Shown: positions 1-7,566 of the stretch, one piece after another | How positions within the stretch are numbered: position 1 is the stretch's first letter | How the letters are laid out: each line of letters opens with the position of its first letter | Assembly (NCBI GenBank): GCA_000432135.1 | Contig: HF990547.1 | Location: 13,644 to 27,323 of the forward strand | Direction: 5' to 3' | Length of the DNA stretch: 13,680 nt | Source: Firmicutes bacterium CAG:124 | Lineage (GTDB): Bacteria; Bacillota; Clostridia; Oscillospirales; Oscillospiraceae | Position numbers and translations under genes: made by a program | Notes under the pieces: generated by a model | Seen by the model: the letters and a program-made list of their open reading frames with translations, nothing else | Databases searched by the model: none | Told to the model about the DNA's origin: nothing

Positions 1-1062
1 GCTGCCGCCGCGAAAGCGGCGGCCTGGATGCTCCTGACCGGCCACGAAAAACGAACCATCGATCTGCTCACGCCAAAGGGCGTCTCCCTGACGCTGGACG
101 TGCTCGAGATCATGAGAACCCCCGATGCCGTCTCCTGCGCCATCCGCAAGGACAGCGGCGACGATCCGGACGTCACGCACGATACCCTCGTGTTTGCAGC
201 CGTCCAACGCACGGAAACACCCGGCGTCACGATCGACGGCGGCGCGGGCGTGGGCCGCGTGACGAAGCGCGGGCTCGACCAGCCGGTCGGCGCTGCGGCC
301 ATCAACTCCGTCCCGCGCCGCATGATCCGCGAAAACGTCGAAGAGGTCATGCGCCTCTGCGATTATTGCGGCGGCCTGGCCGTCATGATCTCTGTGCCGG
401 AGGGCGAGGCGCTCGCAAAAAAGACCTTCAACCCCCGCCTCGGCATTGTCGGCGGCATTTCCATCCTCGGTACGACCGGCATCGTCGAGCCGATGAGCGA
501 GCAGGCCCTCGTCGACACCATCCATGTCGAGCTGCGGCAGCGTCGGGCGAACGGCGCGGACTATGTCCTGCTCACGCCGGGCAACTATGGCGCGGATTTC
601 ATCCGCGCGTCCATCGGCCTCGACCCGCGCACCGCCGTTTTGACCAGCAATTTCATTGGCGACGCGCTGGAGCATTGCCGTGCGCTCGGCTTCCGCGGTG
701 CGCTGCTCGTCGGGCACATCGGCAAGCTCGTGAAGCTCGCGGGCGGCATGTGGAACACACACTCGAAGTGCGGCGACTGCCGCATGGAGCTCATCGCGGC
801 GCATGCCGCCGCCCTTGGCCTCCCGCCCGCGCGCGTGGAGGAGGTGCTGGACTGCGCGACGTGTGACGATGCGCTCCGCATCCTGAAAGAAGAACAGTTA
901 TATGACGCGGTGCTGGCCCGCCTCGCGGAGCGCATCGAGTTTCATCTTGCGCACAAGTGCGGCGAGATGGCCGCCGGCGCGATCGTATTTTCCAAAGAAT
1001 ATGGCCTCCTGTGCCGGACCAGCCGTGCGCAGGAGCTGCTGGGAACCATTATGGAGGGATAA
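1..1062 (+). CDS. cbiD: Cobalt-precorrin-5B C1-methyltransferase CbiD (5' partial)
   Basis: CbiD methylates C1 of cobalt-precorrin-5B to give cobalt-precorrin-6A in the anaerobic B12 pathway. The first ATG of the frame is at 28, but the frame is open from base 1 and reads AAAAKAAAWMLLTG. This matches the alanine-rich stretch near the CbiD N-terminus that normally follows a GYTTGSC-like motif, so I infer that about 20 residues and the true start lie outside the window. The in-window part is 353 residues, close to the family size once those are added. Family-like segments include the IDLLTPKGVSL strand, GHIGKLVKLAGGMWNTHS in the middle, and a C-terminal HKCGEMAAGAIVFSKEYGLL. It ends two bases before cbiF, whose ribosome site lies inside its last codons. 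It is the first gene seen in the operon, and codons ending in C dominate more than in later genes. Confidence 0.95.
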   Translation, partial: AAAAKAAAWMLLTGHEKRTIDLLTPKGVSLTLDVLEIMRTPDAVSCAIRKDSGDDPDVTHDTLVFAAVQRTETPGVTIDGGAGVGRVTKRGLDQPVGAAAINSVPRRMIRENVEEVMRLCDYCGGLAVMISVPEGEALAKKTFNPRLGIVGGISILGTTGIVEPMSEQALVDTIHVELRQRRANGADYVLLTPGNYGADFIRASIGLDPRTAVLTSNFIGDALEHCRALGFRGALLVGHIGKLVKLAGGMWNTHSKCGDCRMELIAAHAAALGLPPARVEEVLDCATCDDALRILKEEQLYDAVLARLAERIEFHLAHKCGEMAAGAIVFSKEYGLLCRTSRAQELLGTIMEG

Positions 1063-1064
1063 CT

Positions 1065-1820
1065 ATGGTACATTTTGTCGGCGCCGGGAGCGGCGCACCG
1101 GACCTCATCACCGTGCGCGGCGCGCGGCTGCTCGGCGAGGCGGACATCGTCATCTATGCCGGGTCGCTCGTCAATCCAGCGCTGCTGGACGCTACGAAGC
1201 CGGGCTGTGAGATCCACGACAGCGCGAAAATGACGCTGGAGGAGGTCATTGCCGTCATCCGTCAGGCCGAGGCCGAGGGCAAGACCACTGTCCGTCTCCA
1301 TACCGGCGACTCGAGCATCTATGGCGCTGTGCGGGAGCAGTTTGACGCGCTGGAAAAGCTGGGCATCGACTATGATGTCTGCCCCGGCGTCAGCGCCTTC
1401 TGCGGGGCCGCCGCGGCGCTCCGCGCGGAATATACGCTCCCGAACGTCAGCCAAACGGTCATCATCACGCGCGCACCCGGCCGCACACCCGTTCCCACCC
1501 GCGAGTCCATCCGCGCCCTCGCGGCCCACCACGCCACCATGGTCCTCTTCCTCAGTACGTCGCTGACAAAGCAGCTTCAGGCCGACCTGCTCGCGGGCGG
1601 CTACGAGGCGGAAACGCCGGCCGCCGTCGTTTACAAGGCGACGTGGCCAGAGGAGAAGATCTTCCGCTGCACCGTCGGCACGCTGCACGATACTGTCACG
1701 GCCAACGGCCTGACGAAGACGTCGCTGATCGTGGTCGGCGGCTGCCTCGGGGGTGACTATCTCCGTTCGCTGCTCTACGACCCCTCGTTCACGACCGAAT
1801 TCCGCGAGGCCACAAAATGA
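1065..1820 (+). CDS. cbiF: Cobalt-precorrin-4 C11-methyltransferase
   Basis: This SAM-dependent tetrapyrrole methylase (251 residues; CobM in the aerobic pathway) adds the C11 methyl group to cobalt-precorrin-4. Typical motifs are visible: VGAGSGAPDLIT at residues 5-16, the glycine-rich entry of the methylase fold; HTGDSSIYG at 79-87; and a PGVSAFCGAAAAL segment just after it. A C-terminal SLIVVGGCLGG strand also fits the family. The start at 1065 is chosen because GGAGGG at 1053-1058 sits at good spacing; the upstream in-frame ATG at 957 would run deep into cbiD. Its stop overlaps the cbiG start in an ATGA, which implies translational coupling. Neighbouring cbiD, cbiG and cbiH support the anaerobic (cobalt-first) reading. 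Length is ordinary and no residue appears missing. Confidence 0.95.
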   Translation: MVHFVGAGSGAPDLITVRGARLLGEADIVIYAGSLVNPALLDATKPGCEIHDSAKMTLEEVIAVIRQAEAEGKTTVRLHTGDSSIYGAVREQFDALEKLGIDYDVCPGVSAFCGAAAALRAEYTLPNVSQTVIITRAPGRTPVPTRESIRALAAHHATMVLFLSTSLTKQLQADLLAGGYEAETPAAVVYKATWPEEKIFRCTVGTLHDTVTANGLTKTSLIVVGGCLGGDYLRSLLYDPSFTTEFREATK

Positions 1821-2827
1821 ACATTGCGATTTTCGCTTACAGCCGTACTGGATGCAAAACGGCGCGGCGTATCTGTATGGCGCTGCCGGAGGCGGAAACG
1901 CTTTGTTATGCGGTGCCGCGGCTGGCGGAGCCGGGATTTCTGCCGCTTGAAAAAGCGGTCTATGGCGCGGCGTTTTCGGAAATGGACGCGCTGATCTTTG
2001 TCGGTGCGGCTGGGATCGCGGTGCGGGAGATCGCGCCGTATGTCCGCGACAAACGGACGGATCCGGCGGTGCTCGGCCTCGACGAGCAGGCGAATTTCGT
2101 CATTCCGCTGCTCTCCGGGCACATCGGCGGGGCCAATGCGCTCGCCCGCAGGCTTGCCGCAGCGCTCGGCGCGACCGCCGTCGTCACCACGGCGACGGAC
2201 GTGAACGGCAAATTTTCTGTCGACACCTGGGCGGCGGAGCACGGCTGCGCAATCTCCGATATGGGGGGCGCCAAACAGATTTCAGCGGAAATTTTAGAGC
2301 ATTCTGTTCCGGTTTGCAGCGATTTTCCGATTCAAGGTCCGCTGCCGGACGGGCTGGTTTTGGGCGAGTCCGGCGAGCTCGGCATCTATGTCGGTTATCG
2401 GTGTTCTGCACCGTTTATGCACACGCTGCGCCTTGTGCCGCGCGTGCTGCGCGTTGGAGTCGGTTGCCGGAAGGGCATCTCGAGGGAAGCCGTCGAGGCA
2501 GCTATTCAAACGGCGTTTGCGAGCCATGACTTAGATTTGAATGCGGTGAAGGGCGTCTATTCCATCGACTTAAAGCGGCAGGAGGCGGGGCTGCTTGCCG
2601 CCTGCGAAGAGCATGGCTGGTCCGCGACATTCTATACAGCGGAAGAATTGCGGGCTGTGACGGGGGAGTTCACCGAATCTCCCTTCGTGCAGGGGGTGAC
2701 AGGCATCGGCAACGTCTGCGAACGGGCGGCGATGCTGGGCGCGGAGCGGCTTCTGGTTCGGAAGTGTGCGGGAAACGGCGTGACCATTGCGGTCTCGGCG
2801 GAAACATGGGAGGTAGACTTTGGGTAA
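1817..2827 (+). CDS. cbiG: Cobalt-precorrin-5A hydrolase CbiG
   Basis: CbiG opens the delta-lactone of cobalt-precorrin-5A and releases the two-carbon fragment as acetaldehyde, giving cobalt-precorrin-5B, the substrate of CbiD. The 336-residue protein has the usual three parts. The N-terminal and middle parts carry GAAGIAVREIAPYVRDK at about 63-79 and LLSGHIGGAN at 98-107. The C-terminal domain begins near residue 211 with RVGVGCRKG and ends by contributing AETWEVDFG. The start overlaps the cbiF stop by four bases; the ribosome site there is weak (GAGG), so coupling from cbiF probably matters. CbiG belongs to the anaerobic pathway, so its presence separates this operon from the oxygen-dependent route. 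A stretch around 2270-2340 is locally AT-richer than the rest of the gene, but the frame is intact. Confidence 0.94.
   Translation: MNIAIFAYSRTGCKTARRICMALPEAETLCYAVPRLAEPGFLPLEKAVYGAAFSEMDALIFVGAAGIAVREIAPYVRDKRTDPAVLGLDEQANFVIPLLSGHIGGANALARRLAAALGATAVVTTATDVNGKFSVDTWAAEHGCAISDMGGAKQISAEILEHSVPVCSDFPIQGPLPDGLVLGESGELGIYVGYRCSAPFMHTLRLVPRVLRVGVGCRKGISREAVEAAIQTAFASHDLDLNAVKGVYSIDLKRQEAGLLAACEEHGWSATFYTAEELRAVTGEFTESPFVQGVTGIGNVCERAAMLGAERLLVRKCAGNGVTIAVSAETWEVDFG
2808..2822 (+). promoter_or_regulatory. Ribosome binding site deciding a TTG start for cbiH
   Basis: GGGAGGT at 2808-2814 lies five bases before TTG at 2820-2822. No in-frame ATG or GTG lies at the protein's beginning, and the next residues (GKVFIVGIGPG) are the conserved N-terminus of this methylase family. 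The gene therefore very likely starts at TTG, inside the last codons of cbiG. Confidence 0.85.
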
Positions 2828-3551
2828 GGTATTTATCGTGGGCATCGGCCCCGGAAATGAGGAAAACAGGACTATTCGTGCCGACCGGGCGCTGGAAGCG
2901 TGTGATGTGATCGCCGGTTACCCGGTCTATGTCGATCTGGTGAAGGACCGCTATCCCGGCAAGGAGCTGGTTTCCACGCCGATGACGCAGGAGGCCAGGC
3001 GCTGCCAGATGGCGCTCGACCTCGCGAAGAGCGGGAAAACCGTGGCGCTCGTCTGCTCCGGCGACAGCGGGATCTACGGCATGGCCGCGCTGGTCTATGA
3101 GCTGCGCGGCGAGAACAGCGAGCCGGAGGTCGAGGTCGTCCCCGGGCTGACCGCCGCGTGCAGCGGCGGCGCGGTGCTCGGCGCGCCGCTGACGCATGAT
3201 TTTGCGGTCATCAGTCTGTCCGACCGGCTGACACCCTGGGAGACCATTGAAAACCGGCTGCGCTGCGCGGCGGAGGGCAACTTTGCCATTGCGATCTACA
3301 ACCCGGCGAGCCACGGCCGCCCTGACCACTTAAAGCGCGCGTGTGACATTTTACTGCGTGTCCTGCCGGAGGAGCGGCTCTGCGGCATTGTCCGCAACAT
3401 CGGACGTGAGGGGCAGAGCAGCCGCATTCTGACGCTCGGCGAACTGCAAGCGGCGGATGTCGATATGTTCTGTACCGTGTTTGTTGGAAATTCGTCCACA
3501 AAGGTCGTAAACGGCGCGCTCATCACGCCGAGAGGATACCGGAATGTATAA
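2820..3551 (+). CDS. cbiH: Cobalt-factor III / precorrin-3B C17-methyltransferase
   Basis: CbiH (CobJ) methylates C17 and drives the ring contraction that turns the porphyrin-like ring into a corrin. The 243-residue protein has the tetrapyrrole methylase fold: VGIGPG at 7-12, CSGDSGIYGMA at 79-89, VVPGLTAACSGGAVLGAPLTHDFAVISLSDRLTPW in the middle (given here only as landmarks VVPGLTA, LGAPLTHDF and ISLSDRLTPW), and IYNPASHGRP, which is characteristic of the CobJ/CbiH branch. The length matches a stand-alone enzyme, without the C-terminal extension found in some homologues. Translation starts at TTG. It overlaps cbiG by eight bases and the following fusion gene by eight bases (3544-3551), so it sits firmly in the operon. 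Assignment to CbiH rather than CbiL or CbiF rests on those motifs. Confidence 0.94.
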   Translation: MGKVFIVGIGPGNEENRTIRADRALEACDVIAGYPVYVDLVKDRYPGKELVSTPMTQEARRCQMALDLAKSGKTVALVCSGDSGIYGMAALVYELRGENSEPEVEVVPGLTAACSGGAVLGAPLTHDFAVISLSDRLTPWETIENRLRCAAEGNFAIAIYNPASHGRPDHLKRACDILLRVLPEERLCGIVRNIGREGQSSRILTLGELQAADVDMFCTVFVGNSSTKVVNGALITPRGYRNV

Positions 3552-5526
3552 AATTTGCGTGTTCGGCGGCACGACCGAGGGCCGCGAACTGGTGGAATTT
3601 CTGAATGCGCAGCCGTGCGAGGTCACGGCCTGTGTGGCCACGGAATATGGACAGGCGCTGCTGCCCGAGGCAGAGCGGCTGACCGTTTCGGCCCGCCGGC
3701 TGCCGGCCGATGAGATCAAGGCGCTCTTGACGGACAGACATTTTGACCTCGTGATCGACGCGACGCACCCCTACGCGGCGTCGATCACGAAGAGCATCGC
3801 CCGCGCGTGCGCCGAGACCGGTGTGGAGCGCTGGCGGCTGCTGCGCGGCGCGTCGGATGCGCCGGAGGATGCCGTTTTTGTCGAAAGCACCGAAAAAGCG
3901 ATCGAATTTTTGGATCAAACAGAGGGAAACATCCTGCTCACCACCGGGAGCAAGGAATTGAAAGCATACAGTCAGATCAAGGACTTTGCGGAGCGCGTCT
4001 ATGCGCGCGTGCTGCCGCTGGAGGACTCGCTCGTGCTTTGCCGTGAGGCGGGCGTCAAGGCGGCGCATATTCTGGCAATGCAGGGGCCATTCTCGGAGGA
4101 GATGAACACGGCGATGCTGCGCGCCATCGGCGCAAAATGGCTGGTGACGAAGGACGGCGGGGCCGCGGGCGGCTTCGCGGAAAAGGCGGCAGCCGCCGCG
4201 AAGACCGGCGTGCGCCTTCTGGTCATCGGACGGCCCGCAGAGGCGGACGGGATCGGACTTTCAGAGACGGTCGCGAGACTCTGTGCGCGGTTTTCGTTTG
4301 GGCGCGTGCCGCATGTTTGCGTTGTGGGCATTGGGCCCGGCAGCGAGGCGGCGCAGACGGGCGAGGTCCGTGCAGCGATCGAGCATACGGACTGCCTGAT
4401 CGGCGCGGCACGGATGCTGGAGGTAGCGGCCCGGCCTGGTCAGCTGCGCGTCGCGGCCATCGCGCCGGACGCGATCGCGGCGGCCATTGCGGCGCACCCG
4501 GAATGTTCGAATTTTACGGTCCTGATGTCCGGGGATACGGGATTTTTCAGCGGCACGAAGAAACTGCTCCCGCTGCTGCCGAATTGTCATGTCCGCGTGT
4601 TGCCGGGGTTGAGCTCGATGAGCTATCTCTGCGCGCGGCTCGGGAAGCGCTATGAGGAGGCCGTGCCGGTCAGTCTGCATGGGCGAGAACACGACATCGC
4701 GGCCGATGTGCGCGCACAGGAAACGGTCTTCGCGCTCGTCGGCGGCGAGGGCGGCATGGCGAAGCTCTGCGCGCGGCTCGTGGATGCGGGCCTTGGCGCG
4801 GTGCGCGTCAGCGTCGGCGAGCGGCTGAGCTACCCGGACGAGAAGATCACCTGCGGGACGGCGGCAGAGCTGGCATCGCGGGAATTTGACAAGCTCAGCG
4901 TGGCGCTGATCGAAAATCCGGCCCCGGATGCGGTCGTGACGCACGGGCTGCCCGACGAGGTATTTTTGCGGGAGATGGATCCGGCGCACGTTGTGCCGAT
5001 GACAAAAAGCGAGGTGCGCGCCGTCTGCCTTTCCAAGCTGGCGCTGACGGAGCGCGCGGTCTGCTGGGATGTCGGCGCGGGCACCGGTTCGGTCTCCATT
5101 GAGATGGCTTTGCAGGCGAAGCGCGGACGCGTGTACGCCGTGGAACGACAGGAAGATGCGCTGGCGCTGCTGGCGCGCAACAAGGCGGCGTTTTCCGCCG
5201 GGAATCTGGAGATTGTCTCCGGTACGGCCCCGGCGGCGTGCGAGGCGCTCCCGGCGCCGACGCATGTGTTCCTCGGCGGGACCGCGGGAAATTTGAACGG
5301 GATATTGGACGCCGCGCTGCGGAAGAATCCGCACGTCCGCATCGTGGCGACGGCGGTGACGCTGGAGTCTGTGGGGGCGCTGGCGGCGCGCATGGCGGAC
5401 TTTGAAAAGGCGGAATGCGTCAGCCTGCAGGCGGCCCGTGCGCGGACGGCCGGAAGCTATCACCTGATGCAGGGACAGAACCCTGTGTATATTTTCACGA
5501 TGCAAAAAAGGAGAGAACAGGCATGA
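3544..5526 (+). CDS. cobK-cbiET: Trifunctional CobK-CbiE-CbiT fusion: precorrin-6A reductase, C5- and C15-methyltransferases
   Basis: A 660-residue protein joins three B12 enzymes. Residues 1 to about 253 are CobK/CbiJ, the NAD(P)H-dependent cobalt-precorrin-6A reductase: FGGTTEGRELVEF near the start, IDATHPYAASITK, LTTGSKEL, and VTKDGGAAGGFAEK near the domain end. Residues about 255-476 are CbiE, the C5-methyltransferase: VVGIGPGSEAAQT, LMSGDTGFFSGTKKL, LPGLSSMSYLCARLG and HGLPDEVFLRE. Residues about 478-660 are CbiT, the C15-methyltransferase and decarboxylase: MTKSEVRAVCLSKL, DVGAGTGSVSIEMAL (SAM site) and VFLGGTAGNLNGIL. CbiE-CbiT fusions (CobL) are well known; the added CobK domain is the unusual part. 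The three domains carry out consecutive steps (6A to 6B to 7 to 8), though the catalytic order is K, T, E. The gene overlaps cbiH by eight bases and cbiB by four. Confidence 0.95.
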   Translation: MYKICVFGGTTEGRELVEFLNAQPCEVTACVATEYGQALLPEAERLTVSARRLPADEIKALLTDRHFDLVIDATHPYAASITKSIARACAETGVERWRLLRGASDAPEDAVFVESTEKAIEFLDQTEGNILLTTGSKELKAYSQIKDFAERVYARVLPLEDSLVLCREAGVKAAHILAMQGPFSEEMNTAMLRAIGAKWLVTKDGGAAGGFAEKAAAAAKTGVRLLVIGRPAEADGIGLSETVARLCARFSFGRVPHVCVVGIGPGSEAAQTGEVRAAIEHTDCLIGAARMLEVAARPGQLRVAAIAPDAIAAAIAAHPECSNFTVLMSGDTGFFSGTKKLLPLLPNCHVRVLPGLSSMSYLCARLGKRYEEAVPVSLHGREHDIAADVRAQETVFALVGGEGGMAKLCARLVDAGLGAVRVSVGERLSYPDEKITCGTAAELASREFDKLSVALIENPAPDAVVTHGLPDEVFLREMDPAHVVPMTKSEVRAVCLSKLALTERAVCWDVGAGTGSVSIEMALQAKRGRVYAVERQEDALALLARNKAAFSAGNLEIVSGTAPAACEALPAPTHVFLGGTAGNLNGILDAALRKNPHVRIVATAVTLESVGALAARMADFEKAECVSLQAARARTAGSYHLMQGQNPVYIFTMQKRREQA

Positions 5527-6488
5527 AATGGTCCCTATTCGCACTTTGCATCGGATTTTGCATCGATCTGCTGATCGGTGATCCGCACGGCCTGCCGCAT
5601 CCGGTGGCCGCGATCGGACATCTCATCTCACTGCTGGAACGGCTGTTCCGCCGCCTTTTTCCGAAGACGCCCGGCGGCGAGCGGGCCGCCGGAGCCTGTA
5701 TCTGGATCCTGACGGCACTGATCGCTGCGGCCCTTCCGGCGCTGCTCCTCTGGGGCTGCGCGCGCGTGAGCGTCTGGCTGCGGCTGGCGGTGGAGAGCGT
5801 GATGTGCGGACAGATCCTCGCGGCGAAGTCGCTGCGGGACGAGAGCATGAAGGTCTATGCGGCGCTGAAGCATGGGAGTCTGGACGAGGCCAGACAGGCC
5901 GTGTCCATGATCGTCGGACGCGACGTGGCGCGGCTGGATGCGCGCGGCGTGATGCGCGCGGCGGTGGAGACCGTGGCGGAGAACACGTCGGACGGCGTGA
6001 TCGCGCCAATGCTGTTTCTGGTGATCGGCGGCGCGCCGCTCGGTTTTTTCTACAAGGCCGTGAACACGATGGATTCGATGCTTGGCTATGTGGAGCCGCC
6101 GTACAAGGACATCGGACTTGTGCCCGCGCGGATGGACGATGTGTTCAATTTTATCCCCGCGCGGCTGTCGGCGCTGCTGATGCTGGCGGCGGGGGCGCTG
6201 CTGCAGCTGGATGTGAAAAACGGCTGGAAGATCTTCTGCCGGGATCGCTGCAAGCATGCGAGCCCGAACTCGGCGCAGACGGAATCGGTCTGCGCGGGAC
6301 TGCTGGGGCTGCGGCTGGCGGGCGATGCGTGGTACCACGGAGTGCTGCACAAGAAGGACTATATCGGCGACGCGAAGCGGGAGATCGAACTGGAGGACAT
6401 CCCGCGCGCGGGGCGGCTGATGTATCTGACGGCGGTTCTGGCGCTCGTGGTGTTCGGCGCGGGGAAAGCGCTGTTGATCGTTCTGTGA
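5523..6488 (+). CDS. cbiB: Adenosylcobinamide-phosphate synthase CbiB (membrane)
   Basis: CbiB (CobD in the aerobic naming) joins aminopropanol phosphate to adenosylcobyric acid, giving adenosylcobinamide phosphate. It is an integral membrane protein of 321 residues. Hydrophobic segments are visible at the N-terminus (LFALCIGFCIDLLIGDP), around 60-85 (ILTALIAAALPALLLWG), near 163-175, near 220, and at the C-terminus (LTAVLALVVFGAGKALLIVL). Family motifs include IDLLIGDPHGLPHPV at the start, VAENTSDGVIAP ending near 162, and YKAVNTMDSMLGY. The start at 5523 is chosen because an AGGAGAGA site lies just upstream and the ATGA overlaps the stop of the fusion gene; the frame's upstream ATG at 5415 would lie within CbiT. 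Product and substrate link it directly to CobD and CobQ next door. Confidence 0.94.
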   Translation: MKWSLFALCIGFCIDLLIGDPHGLPHPVAAIGHLISLLERLFRRLFPKTPGGERAAGACIWILTALIAAALPALLLWGCARVSVWLRLAVESVMCGQILAAKSLRDESMKVYAALKHGSLDEARQAVSMIVGRDVARLDARGVMRAAVETVAENTSDGVIAPMLFLVIGGAPLGFFYKAVNTMDSMLGYVEPPYKDIGLVPARMDDVFNFIPARLSALLMLAAGALLQLDVKNGWKIFCRDRCKHASPNSAQTESVCAGLLGLRLAGDAWYHGVLHKKDYIGDAKREIELEDIPRAGRLMYLTAVLALVVFGAGKALLIVL

Positions 6489-6504
6489 ATTTTGAGGAAA
6501 TGCG

Positions 6505-7566
6505 ATGCTTTATGGAGTCAAAAACCCGCATGGCGGGGACCGATACGGCGATGGGATCGCGCTCGACTTTTCGGCGAACGTGAGTCCGCTCGGCACGCCG
6601 AAGTGTGTGACCGAGGCGATTGAACGGGGCCTGCCTGAGCTCTACCGCTATCCCGATCCCTACTGCCGGGCACTTGTGCAGGTGATCGCGCGCTATGAAG
6701 GGGTGCCGGGAGAATTCATTCTCTGCGGGAACGGCGCGTCTGAGCTCATCTACGCCTATTGCGAGGCCGTGCGGCCCGTGCGCGCGATGGAGCTCGCGCC
6801 GACATTTTCGGAGTATTCGCTGGCTTTGCAGCGGATGGGCTGCGGGGTCGTGCGCTTTGCGCTCAGTCAGGAGGAAAAGTTTGACTTGCAGGAGCGCTTT
6901 CTGGCGCGTCTTGCGCGCGAAAAGATCGATGCGCTGTTCCTCTGCAATCCGAATAACCCGACGGGACGGCTGATCGCGGGCGGGCTGCTGGAAAAGATCC
7001 TGCGTGTCTGCCGAGAGAACAACATTGCACTGTTTGTCGACGAGTGCTTTTTGAGCCTGTCGGACGGCGGCACCGATCTGACGCCGTTTTTGCGGGAGTT
7101 TCCGCAGCTTTTTGTTCTCAAGGCCTTTACGAAGAGCTTTGGTATGGCGGGGCTGCGGCTGGGGTACGGCTTGAGCGCGGATGGGGCCTTGCTGCGGAAG
7201 ATGTCGGCGGCGGTGCCGCCGTGGAATGTCTCGGCGCTTGCACAGGCGGCGGGCGTCGCCGCGCTGGGCGATGCGGAATTTTTGGAGAGGAACCGCGCGG
7301 TCATCCGCGCGGAGCGCCCGCGGCTCGAAGAACGGCTGCGGGAGCTTGGCTTCTGGGTGTGTCCGTCGCAGGCGAATTACATTCTGTTTCGCGGTGAGGC
7401 GGGCTTGGCGGATCGGCTGCGCGAGCGCGGCGCTGCGATCCGCGACTGTGCGAATTTTGAGGGCCTGGGGCCGGGATGGTATCGCGCGGCTGTGCGGCTG
7501 CGGGAAGAAAATGATGCGCTGCTGGATGCGATGCGGCGGGCGAGGGAGGATGGAAGATGGCGCTGA
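6505..7566 (+). CDS. cobD: Threonine-phosphate decarboxylase CobD (PLP-dependent)
   Basis: CobD decarboxylates L-threonine O-3-phosphate to (R)-1-amino-2-propanol phosphate, the linker that CbiB attaches. The 353-residue protein is a fold-type I aminotransferase relative. It has an N-terminal HGGDRYGDGIALDFSANVSP motif typical of CobD, NPNNPTG at 148-154, D179 in a VDECF motif (pyridine-nitrogen contact) and the expected Schiff-base lysine K210 in AFTKSFGMAGLRLGYG. A C-terminal arginine in YRAAVR fits the substrate carboxylate site. HisC (histidinol-phosphate aminotransferase) is the main alternative, but the N-terminal motif and operon position favour CobD. A GAGGAAA site lies four bases before the ATG and the gap to cbiB is 16 bases. 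Its end overlaps cobQ by ten bases. Confidence 0.93.
   Translation: MLYGVKNPHGGDRYGDGIALDFSANVSPLGTPKCVTEAIERGLPELYRYPDPYCRALVQVIARYEGVPGEFILCGNGASELIYAYCEAVRPVRAMELAPTFSEYSLALQRMGCGVVRFALSQEEKFDLQERFLARLAREKIDALFLCNPNNPTGRLIAGGLLEKILRVCRENNIALFVDECFLSLSDGGTDLTPFLREFPQLFVLKAFTKSFGMAGLRLGYGLSADGALLRKMSAAVPPWNVSALAQAAGVAALGDAEFLERNRAVIRAERPRLEERLRELGFWVCPSQANYILFRGEAGLADRLRERGAAIRDCANFEGLGPGWYRAAVRLREENDALLDAMRRAREDGRWR

Noticed and set aside
1..60. Cobalamin riboswitch at the start of the operon
   Set aside because: The window opens inside the cbiD coding sequence; any leader lies upstream and cannot be seen.
942..1688. Minus-strand open frame (248 residues) opposite cbiD/cbiF
   Set aside because: Shadow of two clear genes in GC-rich sequence, with no ribosome site or domain seen.
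4261..5544. Long minus-strand open frame (427 residues) opposite the fusion gene
   Set aside because: The opposite strand encodes a well-recognised three-domain protein. The frame is arginine- and histidine-rich, as expected of a shadow in GC-rich DNA, with no known motif.
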